64,000 nucleotides of DNA from Neltuma alba (GCF_004799145.2 NW_021636095.1:248001-312000), one strand, 5' to 3'; shown: positions 1 to 13,400, numbered from the stretch's first letter. Notes: generated from the sequence alone by a model not told the origin. A program made the numbers and translations.

Positions 1-2102
1 CATATTGATGATGATGTTGCTGAGGAGGAGGAGGAGGAGCAGGTTCAGGGGAATGAGAATCCCCAGGCTGCGTAGCGTCTTGCTCCTAGACGTCAGGTCG
101 GTTTTGAGGTGGAATTTGTGGGTAAGTATTTATTTAACTTTTGTCAATTTGACACCTATTTAATTTATATAGAAATTGTTTTAATTCATTGATATATAAT
201 TTATTTCTTAATTAAATTTTGCAGACTCTGAGGGGAACAGGTCCTATAGGAGGCTGACAGCTAGAGAGCTGTCTATGATGACGAGCAGACGGGTGGTTGT
301 GCCGCTCAATGAGTTGGGCCAACCGACGAAGAAAGGTGGCCAGTTGTACAACAAGTATGTGTGCCTTCTTGGTCAGCAGTGGACGCTGTTCCCCATCTAC
401 GCATAGGACTAGAAGATCACCTCAGAGAAGAAACAGCAAGGCTGGAAAATGATGAAGGTAATATAAAATTGTTATTTATAATTTTTTAATTTAAATAAAT
501 GATTATATATTTTGTTTTCAAATAATTTAATTGTTTGATTATAATTTTTTATTTATTTAATTTGTTTGTTATTTATAATATTTTAAAAATAGTTAAATGA
601 ATATATATATTTTTATTTAAATTATTTTATTGTTTGAAAATAATTTGTTATTGATTTCATTAATTTATTACTTATAATAATTTTAAATTAGTTCAGTAAA
701 AATATATTTTCATTTAAATTACTTAATTGTTTAATTATGATTTGTTATTGATATAATTTATATTTCATTTATAATATTTTCAAGTTAGTTAAAAAAATAT
801 ATATGTTTATTGAAATTGCTTAATTGTTTGTTTATAATTTGTTATTTAGTTAATTTATTATTTTAATCACAGAGTAAGTTTATTCTGGGGGAGGAGTTGA
901 GGGCCGACACGATCAAGAGGCTTAGAGTGGCATGGAAGAACAGGAGGGCCGACCTGTGGAGGGAGAAGAAAGGTGACGAGACGAGGCCCCTACAGGAGAT
1001 ACTGGCAGATGTACTTGGTAGAGTCCCGGAGCAAGACTGGTCCAGTTACGTCTATTTTAGGATGACGGCTGACCAGATGGTATGATAATATTGTATTAAT
1101 TATAATTTCTTTATTTTTTGTCCAACTTGACTAATTTAATTTAATTTTTTTACATTTTGCTTCAGGCTCTTTCCCGGAGAAATGCTGGGAGCGTCAGGCA
1201 TCAGACGATACGTCATAGGGCTAGATCCAGGAGCTTTGCGATCACCTATGACGAGATTGTGAGTACTTGAAATAAATTTGTTAAATATGTATATGTATTT
1301 AATTTGTAACTAATTATTTCTTTCATTTCATTTACAGAGGGAAAAGATACAGCAGGAGCGGGGATACACAGCCACTTATGGCGAGATGTGGCCGATGGTG
1401 TATAGACCTCGAGACGGGTGTGCGTCGGATGAGGTTGAGGAGATAGCGGTAAGTAATAAGTTAAATATTAATATAATATCACAGTGTAAATATCATTTTA
1501 TTCTAATTTAGCGGTAAGTAATAAGTTAAATATTAATATAATATCACAGTGTAAATATCATTTTATTCTAATTAACTTCTTTACATTAATTTTGGTAGGT
1601 ACGGATGACTCAGATCGATACCGAGTTGCATGAGTCTCAGGGGTCTGCCTTGGATCCTACCACCTCACTTTTAACGGGTCGTGGCCGGTCGCAGCACCCT
1701 GGTCAAGTTAGCGGGCTTGGACTTGGACCTACACCGACTAGGTTGCCCCGCTCAAGTGGCGCTGGCCCTTCATATACTGCCGGGAGCTCTCAGGCGAGTG
1801 CGAGAGCAAAGCGGCCGGGTTCCTCATCCTCAGAGGAGTTGCGAGAGGAGCTCAGACAAGAGTTAGAGGCCAGCATCGAGGCCAGGGTGGAGGCTAGGAT
1901 CGAGGAGCGTGATCGTCAGTTCCAGTTGCAGCTTAACCAGCTCTTGGCAGCTGCTACGATTATGCGTCATGTGGTGATCCGTATGGCTCCAAACATCCCG
2001 ATTCCTGAGATCCCTGACATACGCGTGCCACCAGTCCCGCCCCTAGCCCCCCATCAGCCAGTCCAGTCCCAGCACATTGAGCGGCCTGCCCACCCCCAGT
2101 AG
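1..2102 (+). pseudogene. Transposase_24-like (plant En/Spm second ORF) pseudogene, 5' end off the window
   Basis: Six exons join in one frame through GT..AG introns: 1-121, 225-457, 873-1079, 1166-1258, 1338-1448 and 1599-2102. The joined protein has an acidic N-terminal stretch. A central region follows with the spaced W, R, H and SF residues typical of Transposase_24 proteins (RNAGSVRHQTIRHRARSRSF at exon 4). Next come a Thr/Gly/Pro-rich linker and a C-terminal Glu/Arg-rich coiled coil at about 1820-1970. Three in-frame TAG stops (73-75, 404-406, 410-412) break it; the last two stand where Trp codons would fit the local context. In intact elements this product binds the subterminal repeats and assists the tnp2 protein. 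Family assignment rests on motif memory, not on a search. Confidence 0.7.
1446..1575 (+). repeat. 65-bp perfect tandem duplication spanning a 5' splice site
   Basis: Bases 1446-1510 are repeated at 1511-1575. The unit begins with the last three exon bases (GCG) and the donor GTAAGT of the fifth exon of the Transposase_24-like gene, so the gene has two identical donors 65 bp apart. I see no difference between the copies, so the event looks young compared with the stop codons. Confidence 0.9.
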
Positions 2103-2574
2103 GAGGATCCAGCGGAGGACGATCACGATGATGCTGCTTCTGCCCCTCACCCATGATTTCTCCTATTTTCATTGTATAGGATTTTATTTGAATTTTGATT
2201 TTATGATTTTATATGCTATTTAGATATTTATTTAAATTTTATATTTATTTGTTTACTTTATTTATTTATTTCTATAATTTTATTTATGTCAAGTATTAAT
2301 TAACATTGAAATATTTATTAATTTATTACTATATAAACATTAAAATTTATTAAACATGTTAAACATGTTAATTAATTAAAATATTTCTACAATTTATTTC
2401 TATAAATTAAATATTTCTATAATTATTTATTAATTAATTAATTTAATAAATATTTATAAATATTAATAATTTTGTTTATATCATGTGTTAATTAATACAT
2501 TATACTAAAAATGTTATTAATTTATTGCGCAGTATTTAAAATACTTTTGGAATCTTTAATATTTAAAAATATTA
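2103..2574. other. AT-rich spacer inside the CACTA element
   Basis: This is the 3' flank of the Transposase_24-like gene: long A/T runs and no coding signal. I see nothing else in it. Confidence 0.5.
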
Positions 2575-2870
2575 CCATTTCTAGTGGTTAACAAACCGCT
2601 ACAAAACTGAAAGTGGGAAGCATTTTCTAGCAGTTCTATAACCGCTAGAAAATTCAAGCCAAATTCAAATTTCCCTCCTCGAGTTCCTAGCGGATTATAC
2701 GCGCTAGAAAATTAAGAAAATTGTAGCGGTTCCTAACCGCTAGAAATTTTATAACCGTTGTCACATTAAATTTGTAGCGGTTATTAACCGCTAGAAAATC
2801 AAAATTTCCATTAAAACCACTAGAAATTTCTAGCAGTTGTTAACCGCTACAAAAAATTGACCGTTACACA
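2575..2870. repeat. Block of inverted AACCGCTA / TAGCGGTT motifs
   Basis: The motif TAGCGGTT and its complement AACCGCTA, usually extended to AACCGCTAGAAA or AACCGCTACAAA, recur many times in both orientations, often as pairs separated by a few bases that could form hairpins. Such clusters are known as transposase-binding sites near CACTA ends. Here the block lies just upstream of the tnp2 start, so it could also be the promoter region of that gene or the old 5' end of a separate element. Confidence 0.75.
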
Positions 2871-2978
2871 TCCGTTGGCAGCCTCCTTTATAAGCTAAAA
2901 CACTCTAACTGAAATTCATTTTAACTTCTCTTTGAGCTTCCTGTGTCATATGTTCACGAAATTTGAGCAATATTAGTG

Positions 2979-5900
2979 ATGGATTAGTCATGGATCAACT
3001 TACATCGGTCGTCTCCGCAATACCTAGCTGGTCTAAGCTATTTTTTAGATTTTGCTTTTGCCAATGCCGCTGTAAATGGTAAGATTCAGTGTCCATGTCC
3101 TAAATGTAATTTCAAGAAGTGGCATCCCAAAGATATTGTTAGAGAACATTTGATCTTTAAGCCCTTCCCGCGAGAGTACGTATTTTGGCAACTACATGGG
3201 GAACGGCCAGATATGGTTGCTGAGTCAGTTCCAGTAGTTTCACAGATGGGAGTTCGAGTGGATGAAGCCGATGCCATGAACGATGCTGTGCGTGATGCTT
3301 TTGGTGTTCACAAAAGCCCGAATCCCAACAAAGATGAAGTAGAGGGGCCTCAACCAGAGTTTCTAAGAAACGAAACTGCTCGGGAATTTTTTGACCTCAT
3401 GAGCGAAGCTGACAAGCCTCTTTATTCTGAGTGCACAAAGTATTCGAAGTTGTCATTCCTGGTGAGGCTGTATCATATCAAATGCTTGTGTGGTATGACT
3501 GACAAGGCGATGTCCATGTTGTTGGAATTACTGGGAGATGCTTTCCCCCAAGCTGAATTCCCTCCATCTTTTTATGAAGCAAAAAAGATTATTAACAAGC
3601 TTGGCTTGAACTACAAGAAGATAAATGCATGCCCAAACAACTGTATGCTATACTGGGGAGATGATGCAAACAAGGACATTTGTACGAGATGTAAGACGTC
3701 ACGCTATAAGTCGATATGGAAGGGCAAAAAGCAAAAGAAGAAACCGGCCAAAATTCTCAGGTACAATTTATTACAATGTGTTACTTGTTCCGTCTCTAAA
3801 TATTCGATATTTGAAATTCTCAATACAATTGATTATGATCTGTTACTTGTTCAGTCTTTAAATATTCGGTATTTGAAATTTTTAAGATATTATTTTCTTA
3901 GATACTTTCCTTTGAAACCACGGTTGCAAAGAATATATATGTCATAAAAAATGGCTCAGCACATGAGGTGGCATGCGACTGAGGAAAATCCAGATGGCAG
4001 GTTAAGGCACCCACGAGACTCGGAGGTGTGGAAAGCATTTGATGCGAAATTTCCAGACTTTGCCAATGATCCTAGAAATGTACGTCTTGCATTGGCAACC
4101 GATGGTTTCAATCCCTTCAGAAACATGAGCACAAGTTATAGTATCTGGCCGGTGGTGTTAATTCCATACAATCTACCACCTTGGATGTGCATGAAGCAGA
4201 GCTCCTTTTTGCTTTCCATGATCATTCCTGGCAAGAAAGCACTGGGAAATGATATAGACGTATACCTACAACCGTTGATACACGAATTGATCGACTTGTG
4301 GACGAATGGTGTTGAGGCATATGACTCATATGACAAGCGACTATTCAATCTCCGTGCAGCCTTGATGTGGACAATAAGTGATTTTCCCGGTTTGGGAACT
4401 TTGTCCGGCTGGAACGTGCATACTAGGTTGGCCTGTCCTGAGTGCAATTTTGATTCTGTGTCATGTCGCCTTCCACACAGTCGCAAGTGGTGCTTCATAG
4501 GACATCGATGGTTCCTTGATTCTAAGCACAGACTTAGATTGCAACGAATTCGCTTTGATGGGAAACAGGAGAAGAGAGATCCTCCTGTTACTTTGTCTGG
4601 TGTGGATATTTTGCGGTAGTTAGAATATGTTAATGTCGAGTTTGGTAAGAGTGTGGATCCCGAATGATTGGGACGACGATCTCGTGGGACATCTGATACG
4701 CAACCTATGCAATGGCGGAAGAGAAGCATATTTTTCACTCTTCCTCATTGGGAATCTAATTTGCTACGACATAGTTTGGATGTTATGCACATTGAAAAAA
4801 ATATGTGCGATAATGTGCTATATACGTTGCTCAATGAAGCTAGAAAGTCCAAAGACCATCTTGCAGCTAGAAAAGATTTACGGGCCTGGGGAATTCGTGA
4901 AGAGGCTTGGCCTGATGAAAAATACAAGTTTCAACTAGCTAAATTCACCTTGAAGAAGCAGAACAAGGATATCTTCCTCTCGACGTTGAAGAACATAAAA
5001 GTACCAGATGGCTATTCTAGCAACATCTCAAGGTGTATCGATCTGCAGGCTCGAAAGGTTACTGGGTTAAAAAGTCATGACTCTCATGTTCTTATGCAAC
5101 AGTTACTTCCATTGGCCTTGAAAAACACACTTCCTTCTGATGTATCGGTGGTTTTGGTAGAATTATGTTCATTTTTCAAGAAGTTGTGTGCAAAGGTCTT
5201 GATAGTGGAAGAGCTTGATCAGCTGCAAAATAAAATTATTCTTACACTTTGTCACTTGGAGATGATATTTCCTCCATCATTCTTTACTGTTATGGTTCAC
5301 TTGACTGTCCACCTTGTTCAAGAAGCAAAGGTTGCTGGCCTAGTTCACTATCGATGGATGTACCCTATAGAGAGGTACTAGATTATCTTTTATTCCCCCA
5401 TCTTTAAATTTCACATTGTTCTTTCATTTGCTCGTAATTATTAATGCAATTTTAACTTACAGGTACTTGGGAAAATTAAAATCATATGTTAGAAATAAGG
5501 CATGGCCTGAGGGGTCAATAGCAGAAGGTTATTCTGGAGATGAGGTCCTAACTTTCTGTTCAAGGTATTTTGATGACATGGAGACATCTTTTAACCGCCC
5601 GCATCGCGTAGATGATTCTCCTCCGGGTCCTTCCACGTCAACTTTATGTCCTCCTGTCGGGAAACCAGTTGGAGGATATGAATTCTTCAGACTCACTCCT
5701 ACAGAGAAACTCCAGGCACACAGACACGTTTTGATAAATTGCAGCCAAGTTGAACCCTTCATGCAGTAAGTATATCATATAAGCTCACTAGCTTTTACAC
5801 TTTATATTTGTTTCTCACTGACTTTTCTAACAAATTACACTTTACTGTAGTGAGTTTAGGAGTTACCTCAAGCGTTAGCTACGGGGGCGTGTGCGTTCTG

Positions 5901-6683
5901 CTGACATTAATAAAAGAGTCCACAAAGAGTTTCCCAGTTGGTTTACACGTCGAATACGTAATGACAACAGCCCATACACAGATGAATTCAAAGCTCTTTC
6001 TCTCGGTCCGTTAGACCATGCACGAAGGTTCACCGCGTATAATGTCAACGGCTTCAAGTTCTGTACGGTTGGACGTGATCAGGGATTGCTCACACAAAAC
6101 TCTGGAGTTTGCGGGACATTTAGAATGAGATGTTATGCTAGCAGCAGTGATGGCGATATGCGCTTTGGAGGCGTCACTTACTATGGAAAGCTAATTGACA
6201 TTATTGAGTTGAGTTACCAGCTTTTCACTGTGACACTGTTCAAGTGCTCCTGGGCAAATACGACAACTTCACGGGGACTCGCTACTGACCATTTGGGCAT
6301 CACCTCAATTAATTTCTCTAGACTTATTCATACAGGGGCATCTGAAGATGATGAACCATATATCCTTGCTTCCGAGGCACACCAGGTTTACTATGTCGAG
6401 GACGAGAAACATAAAGATTGGAATATGGCCGTTCACCTCAAGCCACGGGATCTTTATGATATGGGTGATGGTGACATTATTTACGACAGTGAAGCCTTCC
6501 AACCCTCGAATTTTGAATACTTCTTTCCTCAAGGAGATGATAATTTGCCAATTATCAGGTATACGTCTTTTCTTAAATTATTTAAATAATTAACTACTAA
6601 TTACTAATTTCTTCTAAATACATTATAATTCTAACAAATTTTTTTAAATATGTCCTTTCAGGCCGGATGATGATGAAGAATAG
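2979..6683 (+). pseudogene. CACTA transposase (tnp2 family) with DUF4218 and DUF4216 regions, pseudogene
   Basis: In intact elements this is the DDE-type transposase that cuts CACTA ends. The likely start is ATG at 2979, followed by the N-terminal Cys zinc region (CPCPKC near 3093-3110). The tnp2 core lies at about 3400-5000 (CTRCKTSRYK near 3690, KPRLQRIYMS near 3915, AQHMRWHA near 3954, LDVMHIEKNMCDNVLY near 4778). DUF4218-like sequence follows at about 5050-5580 (MVHLTVHLVQEAKVAG, RYLGKLKSYVRNKAWPEGSI). A DUF4216-like part ends the protein at about 6000-6560 (YYGKLIDIIEL, LFKCSW). Probable introns are 3762-3901, 5376-5462, 5768-5849 and 6560-6661. In-frame stops occur at about 2985 (TAG), 3945 (TAA), 4617 (TAG), 4665 (TGA) and 5876 (TAG), so it cannot make full-length protein. 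Confidence 0.85.
3781..3890 (+). repeat. Imperfect tandem duplication (period about 62 bp) in a tnp2 intron
   Basis: The segment starting TTACTTGTTC at 3781 recurs at 3843 with a few substitutions (CGTCTCTAAATATTCGATATTTG against CAGTCTTTAAATATTCGGTATTTG, quoted in part). It lies wholly inside the intron between CTCAG/GT (3761) and TTAG (3901). Confidence 0.75.
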
Positions 6684-6779
6684 CAGCATCCAAAATTTTT
6701 ATTATTAAAAAAATTTTTCCTTCCATAAATACATATGTATAAATTAAAATTGGCATAGCTTTTTAAAAAATAAAAAATA

Positions 6780-8095
6780 AAAATTTGTAGCTGTTACATA
6801 ACCGCTACAAATTTATTACTGAAAATATTCCCCCCGACAAGTACATATATGTATAAATTAAAATTGGTTTAGATTTTAAAAAAATAAAAAATTATAATTT
6901 ATAGCGGTTATATAACCGCTACAAAATCTAACCGCTATAAATGCTAGCGGTTAGCTAGAAAATGACAAACAGCTACAAAATGCAATAAAACGCTACAAAA
7001 AAACCGCTACAAATGTGTCGCTGATCTCTATAAATATCATATCATCTCTACATTCATTTACTCCATCTCTTTTCTTTCCTCTCCTATTCTTCCTCATAAT
7101 TCTCTCTTTTTTTCTTACTCTCTCATATGGTGGTTTCTTTCTTTTCACTGTATGGTAAGTGAATTTTATTTTATAAGTCATTGTATCTTTTATTTGTTTT
7201 TACTTATAATTTACTAACATATTTATTTCTCTTTTTCTTTCAGATTTTTCTTCTTCACACTTGTCATGTCCTCCTCAACTGATTCAAATACTTCTCAACA
7301 TAACACTTTAGGTTCAATATTACAAACTATCTCATCTTCAATTCAACTATCTTATTAAATATTCAATTCAATTATCTTATTAAATTAAATTCACTTCTTT
7401 TGACACACTCATAATTTAATTACATGTTGTTTATTACAAAATTCAAATATATAAAATGTAATACATAGCTAATTATACAAATTAACAAAAATTCTCCAAC
7501 ATAATCTATTTAATGGTTTTTAAATTTATAATATTATATTTTCTAATAATGAAAAACCACAAATTTTTTTCTGCCTCGGAAAACATTTCTAGCGGTTCAA
7601 AACCGCTAGAAATAAAAAAATAGCAGGAAAATTTCGTGAAATTAAAATTTTGCGCCAAATTTTCTAGCAGTTCAAACCGCTAGAAATGTTTTGGGGCCAA
7701 TTTAAAAATTTAATTTGCTGGCAAAATTTGATTTCCCACGAAATTTCTAGCGGTTCTGGAACCGCTAGAAATGTTGGCGCCATAATGAAAATTTTTAATT
7801 CCCGGCAAAATGAGATTTGGTTCAGAATTCTCTAGCGGTTATATACCCGCTACAAATTTTTCTTTTTTCTAGCGATTTCTGTCTGCTAGAAATTTCGTCT
7901 CCTACTGCTAGCATTTTCTAGCGGTTATTAAACGGCTAGAAAGTTTCTGGCGTATTGACCATACCGTGTAGCGGTTGCCATAACCGCTAGAAATTTTTTC
8001 TTGTGCTTGATTTTCTAGCTGTTTTTGTAACCGCTACAAATAATATTTGTAGCGGTTAAAACCGCTAGAAATGTCTGACTTTAACTGCTACAATT
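6780..8095. repeat. 3' subterminal repeat region of the CACTA element
   Basis: There are dozens of TAGCGGTT / AACCGCTA motifs in both orientations, densest at 6780-7020 and 7580-8080. Many form near-perfect hairpins such as TAGCGGTTATATAACCGCTA near 6903. A pyrimidine-rich stretch at 7040-7260 and AT-rich DNA separate the two dense parts. This is the expected place for transposase-binding sites next to the right terminus. Confidence 0.85.
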
Positions 8096-8100
8096 GACAT

Positions 8101-8113
8101 TTTTTTTGTGGTG
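8101..8113 (-). repeat. Right terminal inverted repeat of the CACTA element
   Basis: Read on the minus strand the end is CACCACAAAAAAA, which fits the CACTACAAAAAAA class of CACTA termini with one change. The repeat motifs stop here and the sequence to the right is unrelated. Confidence 0.7.
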
Positions 8114-10471
8114 GTAGCTGGATAATGCAAGTTAATTTTTGATGCTTCAAGAAACAAAAAAACAGCTATAGAAGGTGGTAGTCTAGTGACTTGCTCAACA
8201 ATTGAGCGCAACTTCTTTAGCGCCAATGCTACATCTTCAATTGCAGCTTTAAACCAATCCTTTTAGGCAAGAGAGGAAGAGACACTGAAAGCCAACATAG
8301 GACCTTCAAGACAACAAACATATATAAATTAGACTATACATCATTTAGCCTAAGAGCATCAACATCTAAACAGAAAAATCTTCTTATAACCAAAGACATA
8401 GCCAGAGAACTAAGAAGATAACCGTATCCTCTAGGTGGAACCCATCTCAATTCATCTTGCCTCTTTAAAAGAACTTGTCCAGAGTTTGCAAACGTTCTTC
8501 TCTTGTAGATAATAGATGCAAACCAAGAACCACTATAGTATTAATCTTTGCAAACTCAACTGCATAAAGAGCATCACAATACCAAAATATCATGAATTCC
8601 CTGATAGATTCATTGATGATAGAAAGAGAGCAATAAGCCAATGACAAATTATCCTCATAATCAATGTAACAAAGCCAGAAAAGATTTTTTGATAAAGATA
8701 TAACAATTAATTGAAGAAATTTATCCCATAGCAGATCCATTCTTATTAGATCCTCCTTTCATTCCAATGCTCTTTCATGTAAAGGATAGTTAGCATATAA
8801 TCTAGAAGCTCCCCTTATCCAAATCCTGCACATCAAGTTGATCTAAATTTTCAAGAAACAGAGCAGCACCATGGAGGAATCATCATACCTCAAGGTCATT
8901 AGATCGTGAGTCTTCATGAAAGTAACAACACATCCCTAGGATAGAGAATCATATTAGCGATAGAATTAGCTTCAACCAAACTTTAAAATGCTCACCATCT
9001 TCAGATCAGAAGATAAAATCTCTTATGCAGAGGTTGCTCTAAAAAATTTCTTCCACTAGCGAGGCACCAACTTTTGTAGTCTAATCAGGCTTACCTTTCT
9101 TCAATCTTTGTATTGCAATTGTTGATATCCACAATCTCCATCACTTCAGCATCTTTTCTGTTAGGGATTTGTCTTCAACTGACTTAGCTCTGCCTTGGCT
9201 GTCATCTTCCTTTCCTAGTTTCTTGATCTGTGAGCATATCACAACTCATAATAGATCAATCGCTTCTCTATCTCGATCATTAACCCTAATTGCCTCAAAT
9301 ATTCACATTTATGGACATACACAAGCCCTCAACTCATATCATTATTGGATATCCTCTCCCATGGCAGTTGCTAGAGAGAGGCACCAGAGAAAAAGCTCCC
9401 ACTGATGGAGAGAAACAATGATCCTACAAGGAAAAAAACCCTAAGAGAGAAAAAGGAAAAAGTTGTCTGATAACATCCTAATATTTGATATTTATTCATT
9501 TATCTTTTTTTAATAAACAATTTTATATTTTTAATGTTACAATTATACCTGCTTCCTTCTCACTTTTTTCTTTTGACCTGAAGATTATCTTCATTAAGAA
9601 CAAAGAGAGAAATACAGACACTAAAAAAAAAACACTAAGCAAAAACCACCCAGCAACAAGAAACTACTAAGACAAAACCAAGAAACAAGATAATAGAAGC
9701 CAAAACCTTGCAAATTGAAGGTGAGGAGGCTTACTTTCATTCCACCATGATCAACAAAAGAAGCAAGAGAGGGTGGTTGTCCAAGGACGTGCTCTCCCGA
9801 GCCTACCCCCTTTGATACCAATACTACAAATCCAAACACAGCTCCAAAGACTCCCTCCAAGGCAAAAGGGGAAAGCAATTGAGGATTGAGAACAAGCTCC
9901 AAAAAGACTAGTAATCATGGTAGAATTAGGCTAGCAATGCTCACAAACAAAACCAGCCCACAAAGAAAGGATAAACCAAAAATAGAACAGACACCCAGAA
10001 AAGAGAAAATAACAAAGCACAAAGCAAAACTCTAACAACTAAAAAAGGCAGCTAAGAGTCTAAAACCAATACCAAAGAAACCCCCCATCCCTAGTAAGGC
10101 CACGACACAGCCCTCGATTAAGAGATTAGGGTGGCTGAAGGCCAACCACCACTCTTTAAAGAAAAGGCCAACAGAGGGCTATTCTGATAAGCAAACCAAC
10201 CTTGAACATGTTTTTTCTCCCTAAGCTCAGTACAGCCCAAAACCTCGATCCTCTGCTCTTCGTATTCTTCAGATTTTTTGATTCACCAGACCTCATAGCT
10301 TCAAACATTAACTCAGAAACCTCAGTCCCCTTTGCCGTCGCCTGCAACAATAAAGTATCATAAAGACGATTCATCTAAAGAAACTTGTTGAGCATTGGAA
10401 TAGCAAACCTCAAACCCTATTTTGACCCCTCAAGAAACCAACTTCCAAATGAAGCCACACATGGAGAATTG
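8114..10471. other. Unresolved intergenic region, possibly old non-LTR retrotransposon sequence on the minus strand
   Basis: No gene can be supported. Read on the minus strand, 9600-10400 resembles degenerate coding sequence followed by a T-rich untranslated tail, as seen at the 3' ends of plant LINEs. However, I find no reverse transcriptase motif, no poly(A) and no target duplication. The ORFs present are short and have no domain I recognise. Confidence 0.3.
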
Positions 10472-13400
10472 TGTCACATCCCGAATTTTAGGCCTAGAAA
10501 TACCAAAATTAGCCTGAATTGGGCAGGCTACTAGACCCTTTTTTGATAGAGGTCCAGAGATTTCTAGAAGGACAAAGAAATTCCCAGGGATTAAATCGCA
10601 AAGAAAAGGTTTTCTAGGACTGAGAAAAGAAAAGTTAGAGACTCGGAAAAAAGTCTTAGGGTCCAAGAATGAGAAATAGAAATAAATATATGCCAAAGGT
10701 TATGTTGGAGGCCTCAATGAGGTGAATTTTAAGATTAAGCCAAACCAGGAGCAAAATCATAATTTTGCAAAGTTTTGGGCTGGTAAGGGTAAAAATGAAA
10801 ATTATACCTGAAAATCTGAGAAAAATCCTAGAAAATGGGAAATAGTAGGTTAATGCCTGAATACCTCAGAAAAATTTCAAAAAAATAGGAATAAGGTTCA
10901 GAGGCCTGTATGAGGCTAAAAATGATGAAAATGCCCTTAGAAGGAATTTGCAGAATTCCCAGGGTTTTGACTGATTCGGAATATTTTCAAAAATGAATTA
11001 TTTAAAGTATAAGGAGGCCTCAGATAATTGGACAAAATGGGAGGAAAATACTTGAGGAATTATCACAAGTTTTAAAAATAATTCCATTCCCAGAAAGCGA
11101 AAAGATTGGCTTTAATGGAACTTAAAGCCTATTTATACACTATCAGGAGAAAGTCAAAGTTAAAGGTCTAGAGGTTGACTTTGGACTTGAAAAAAATTAG
11201 AAGAATTTCTCGTGATGAATAAATGGTATTGGTACCCGAAGATAGATTCTTGGAATTGTGGATCGGTAGAAAGAATTCGGTCAAAATCACTTCGAAATAA
11301 ATATTATTAATTATTTTAATAGAAGAACAAGGGAAGAGCATCACTCTCTCTTTAGGCGTGTTATATAATGCCATGTGGATTTATTTGAGGTGAGAAAATA
11401 GTGCCAGGACATGTCCCAGTGGTCCCGGATAAGTCAGGACCTGAAAAAGTACCCTATACAGTGTAGAATGGCAAGATAAGTGGAGGAATACCTAAAGGTT
11501 ATATTTTGCACGAATTTTATATTAATTTCCTTCCTATTTTTATACCACAATAATGAAGGGACATGGAGAGACAAGTGTACGGTCAGATGGGGAAAAGATG
11601 GATGAAACATGTACGGTTGGATGCAAGACACGTGTACAGATGGATTGGGAACATGTGGCTTCATGATGTAAGCATAATGTCATCATGATGAGGTAAGCAT
11701 GATGTCATAGGACACTTGTCACCATAAGATTAAAAGAGAAAATGGACGGTCCAGATCAAGCCACATATTTTTAAGATCAACGGCCAGATTTAGTCTTGTT
11801 TTCTATAAATGCCCCCTCCCCTCCCTTATTTTCGTCCAACCTAGAGGAAACCTTAGGGAAGCTCTGGCAAAATAGTTTCTAGAGAGAGAAAGAAGAGGGA
11901 GAAAGAAAGGCCAAGTGGTCCCATGCAAGATCAAGCTCTAAAACAAGGTATGTTCATGGTTTTGATGTAGTTTTCACTACTCTTGTTGTTGTTGAGCTTG
12001 GTTATGGATTTTAATGATTTTTGGGAGCTTAAACTCTAAGGGGACATGCTGCACGAAATTCTTAAGAATAGGGGGAGATGAAATTGATGTTAGAATAATG
12101 TTTAAAGGCTTGAAAGGAACAAGAATCAAGTGGCTTTATGTTGAAATTAGTTGAATTTCATGACTATGTAACTTGAGTTATATTTCGGTCAAGGCTAGTT
12201 CATGGGGAAGGAGTTTGATTTTGATTATTTTGAGCTTGGAAATAGATTCTACATGGAAAATTGTGTGGGAATAGTATGTGAAATTAATTTTAGAAAATTG
12301 GAAATCAAGCTCAAAAGTTAGAAGCTAATATAGCTCAAAGAAAACAAAGTGTTGATATTGTTAGTTACTATGGCTCTAATGAATGAATAGAAATAATGTG
12401 TTGATGCATTTAGGGTCATGAGACATTGAGGAAGATGAAGAGCAAGCAACCTTAATGGTTGGTAGCAAAAGGAGCAAGAGGAAGTAAAGAGAAAGTTTAA
12501 AAACACAAGGTAGCAAACTTGACCTTACTCTTATGTGATTGGTATTTGCTTGTATGTATGACATGTTTCTATGTTATATGATTTTGTGAACTCATGTGTT
12601 GTGATTGTGAATGTGTTTGAAATATGTCATAGGCCTATGTGTTTTATGATAAATGCATGATGATTTCCAAACATGTCATTATGTTATAAAGATGTTAAGT
12701 TGAAAGCATGTTATAAATGTCAAGCTTGCCATGTATGTTTGGGTGGTTATTGTTTGCTACTGAGATTCTCCCGAATCTCACCCCTCCCTAACCAATCATT
12801 TAGGTCAAGTATGATGGACAATGATTACATGAAGGAGAGCATGAGAGGGAAGGAGAAAAAAATGGAGAATTATTCATGTTAATGATTGAAACTATTGGTT
12901 AATGTATAATTCTCCTATTGTGTAAATTATGTATATGAATGCCAATGATGCAATGTATTTGTTTAGAATGTTTATGGCATGAATGGAAATGAATAAGAAT
13001 GAATGGGAAAGGATAGGGCCAAATTATGCACGCCAAAACAATAGAAAAATTAAAGCAAGAATTGTCTAATGAATAAAATGTAGGTCCTAGAGCAGTCAAT
13101 TTCCAGCTCCAGTTTGACCTACCACATGAATGATTTAAGCCATGAAATTTGGCAGACATGTTGTACACATCCCAAGCTTTAAAATGATAGGTAGATCACC
13201 TCAATTGGATGTGTACACAAGGAGATACGAATTACCAAATTTGAGGCACGAAATCTGAAAGTTTCAGATTTTACCAAATGAATAGTAATTTTTATTGATT
13301 AAACTGTACGAATTGGCTAAGGATAAGTCCAATTGAATATTTTTTTACTTAAAGAGAATTAAAAGAGATTTCTGTAGAATTTTAGAACACTTCAATACGA

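Larger units (their letters stand above)
1..8113 (+). mobile_element. CACTA (En/Spm-type) DNA transposon, degenerate, left end outside the window
   Basis: The block carries the two genes expected of a plant CACTA element: a Transposase_24-like gene (1-2102) and a tnp2-like transposase (2979-6683). Both are on the plus strand and both have in-frame stops. Arrays of AACCGCTA(G/C)AAA and its complement lie between the genes and after the second one, as subterminal transposase-binding repeats do in this superfamily. The right end, read inward, is CACCACAAAAAAA, one base from the CACTACAAAAAAA type of terminus. The left terminus is not in the window. It is also possible that the block at 2575-2870 is the 5' end of a separate element carrying only tnp2. 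I see no 3-bp target duplication because the left end is missing. Confidence 0.8.

Noticed and set aside
2575..8095. Regularly recurring short repeats that could suggest a CRISPR-like array
   Set aside because: The units are inverted as well as direct, the spacing is irregular, and they flank a CACTA transposase in a plant genome; they are subterminal repeats.
8465..8740. 91-codon minus-strand ORF
   Set aside because: No motif, biased hydrophobic composition, and no neighbouring exon that would extend it.
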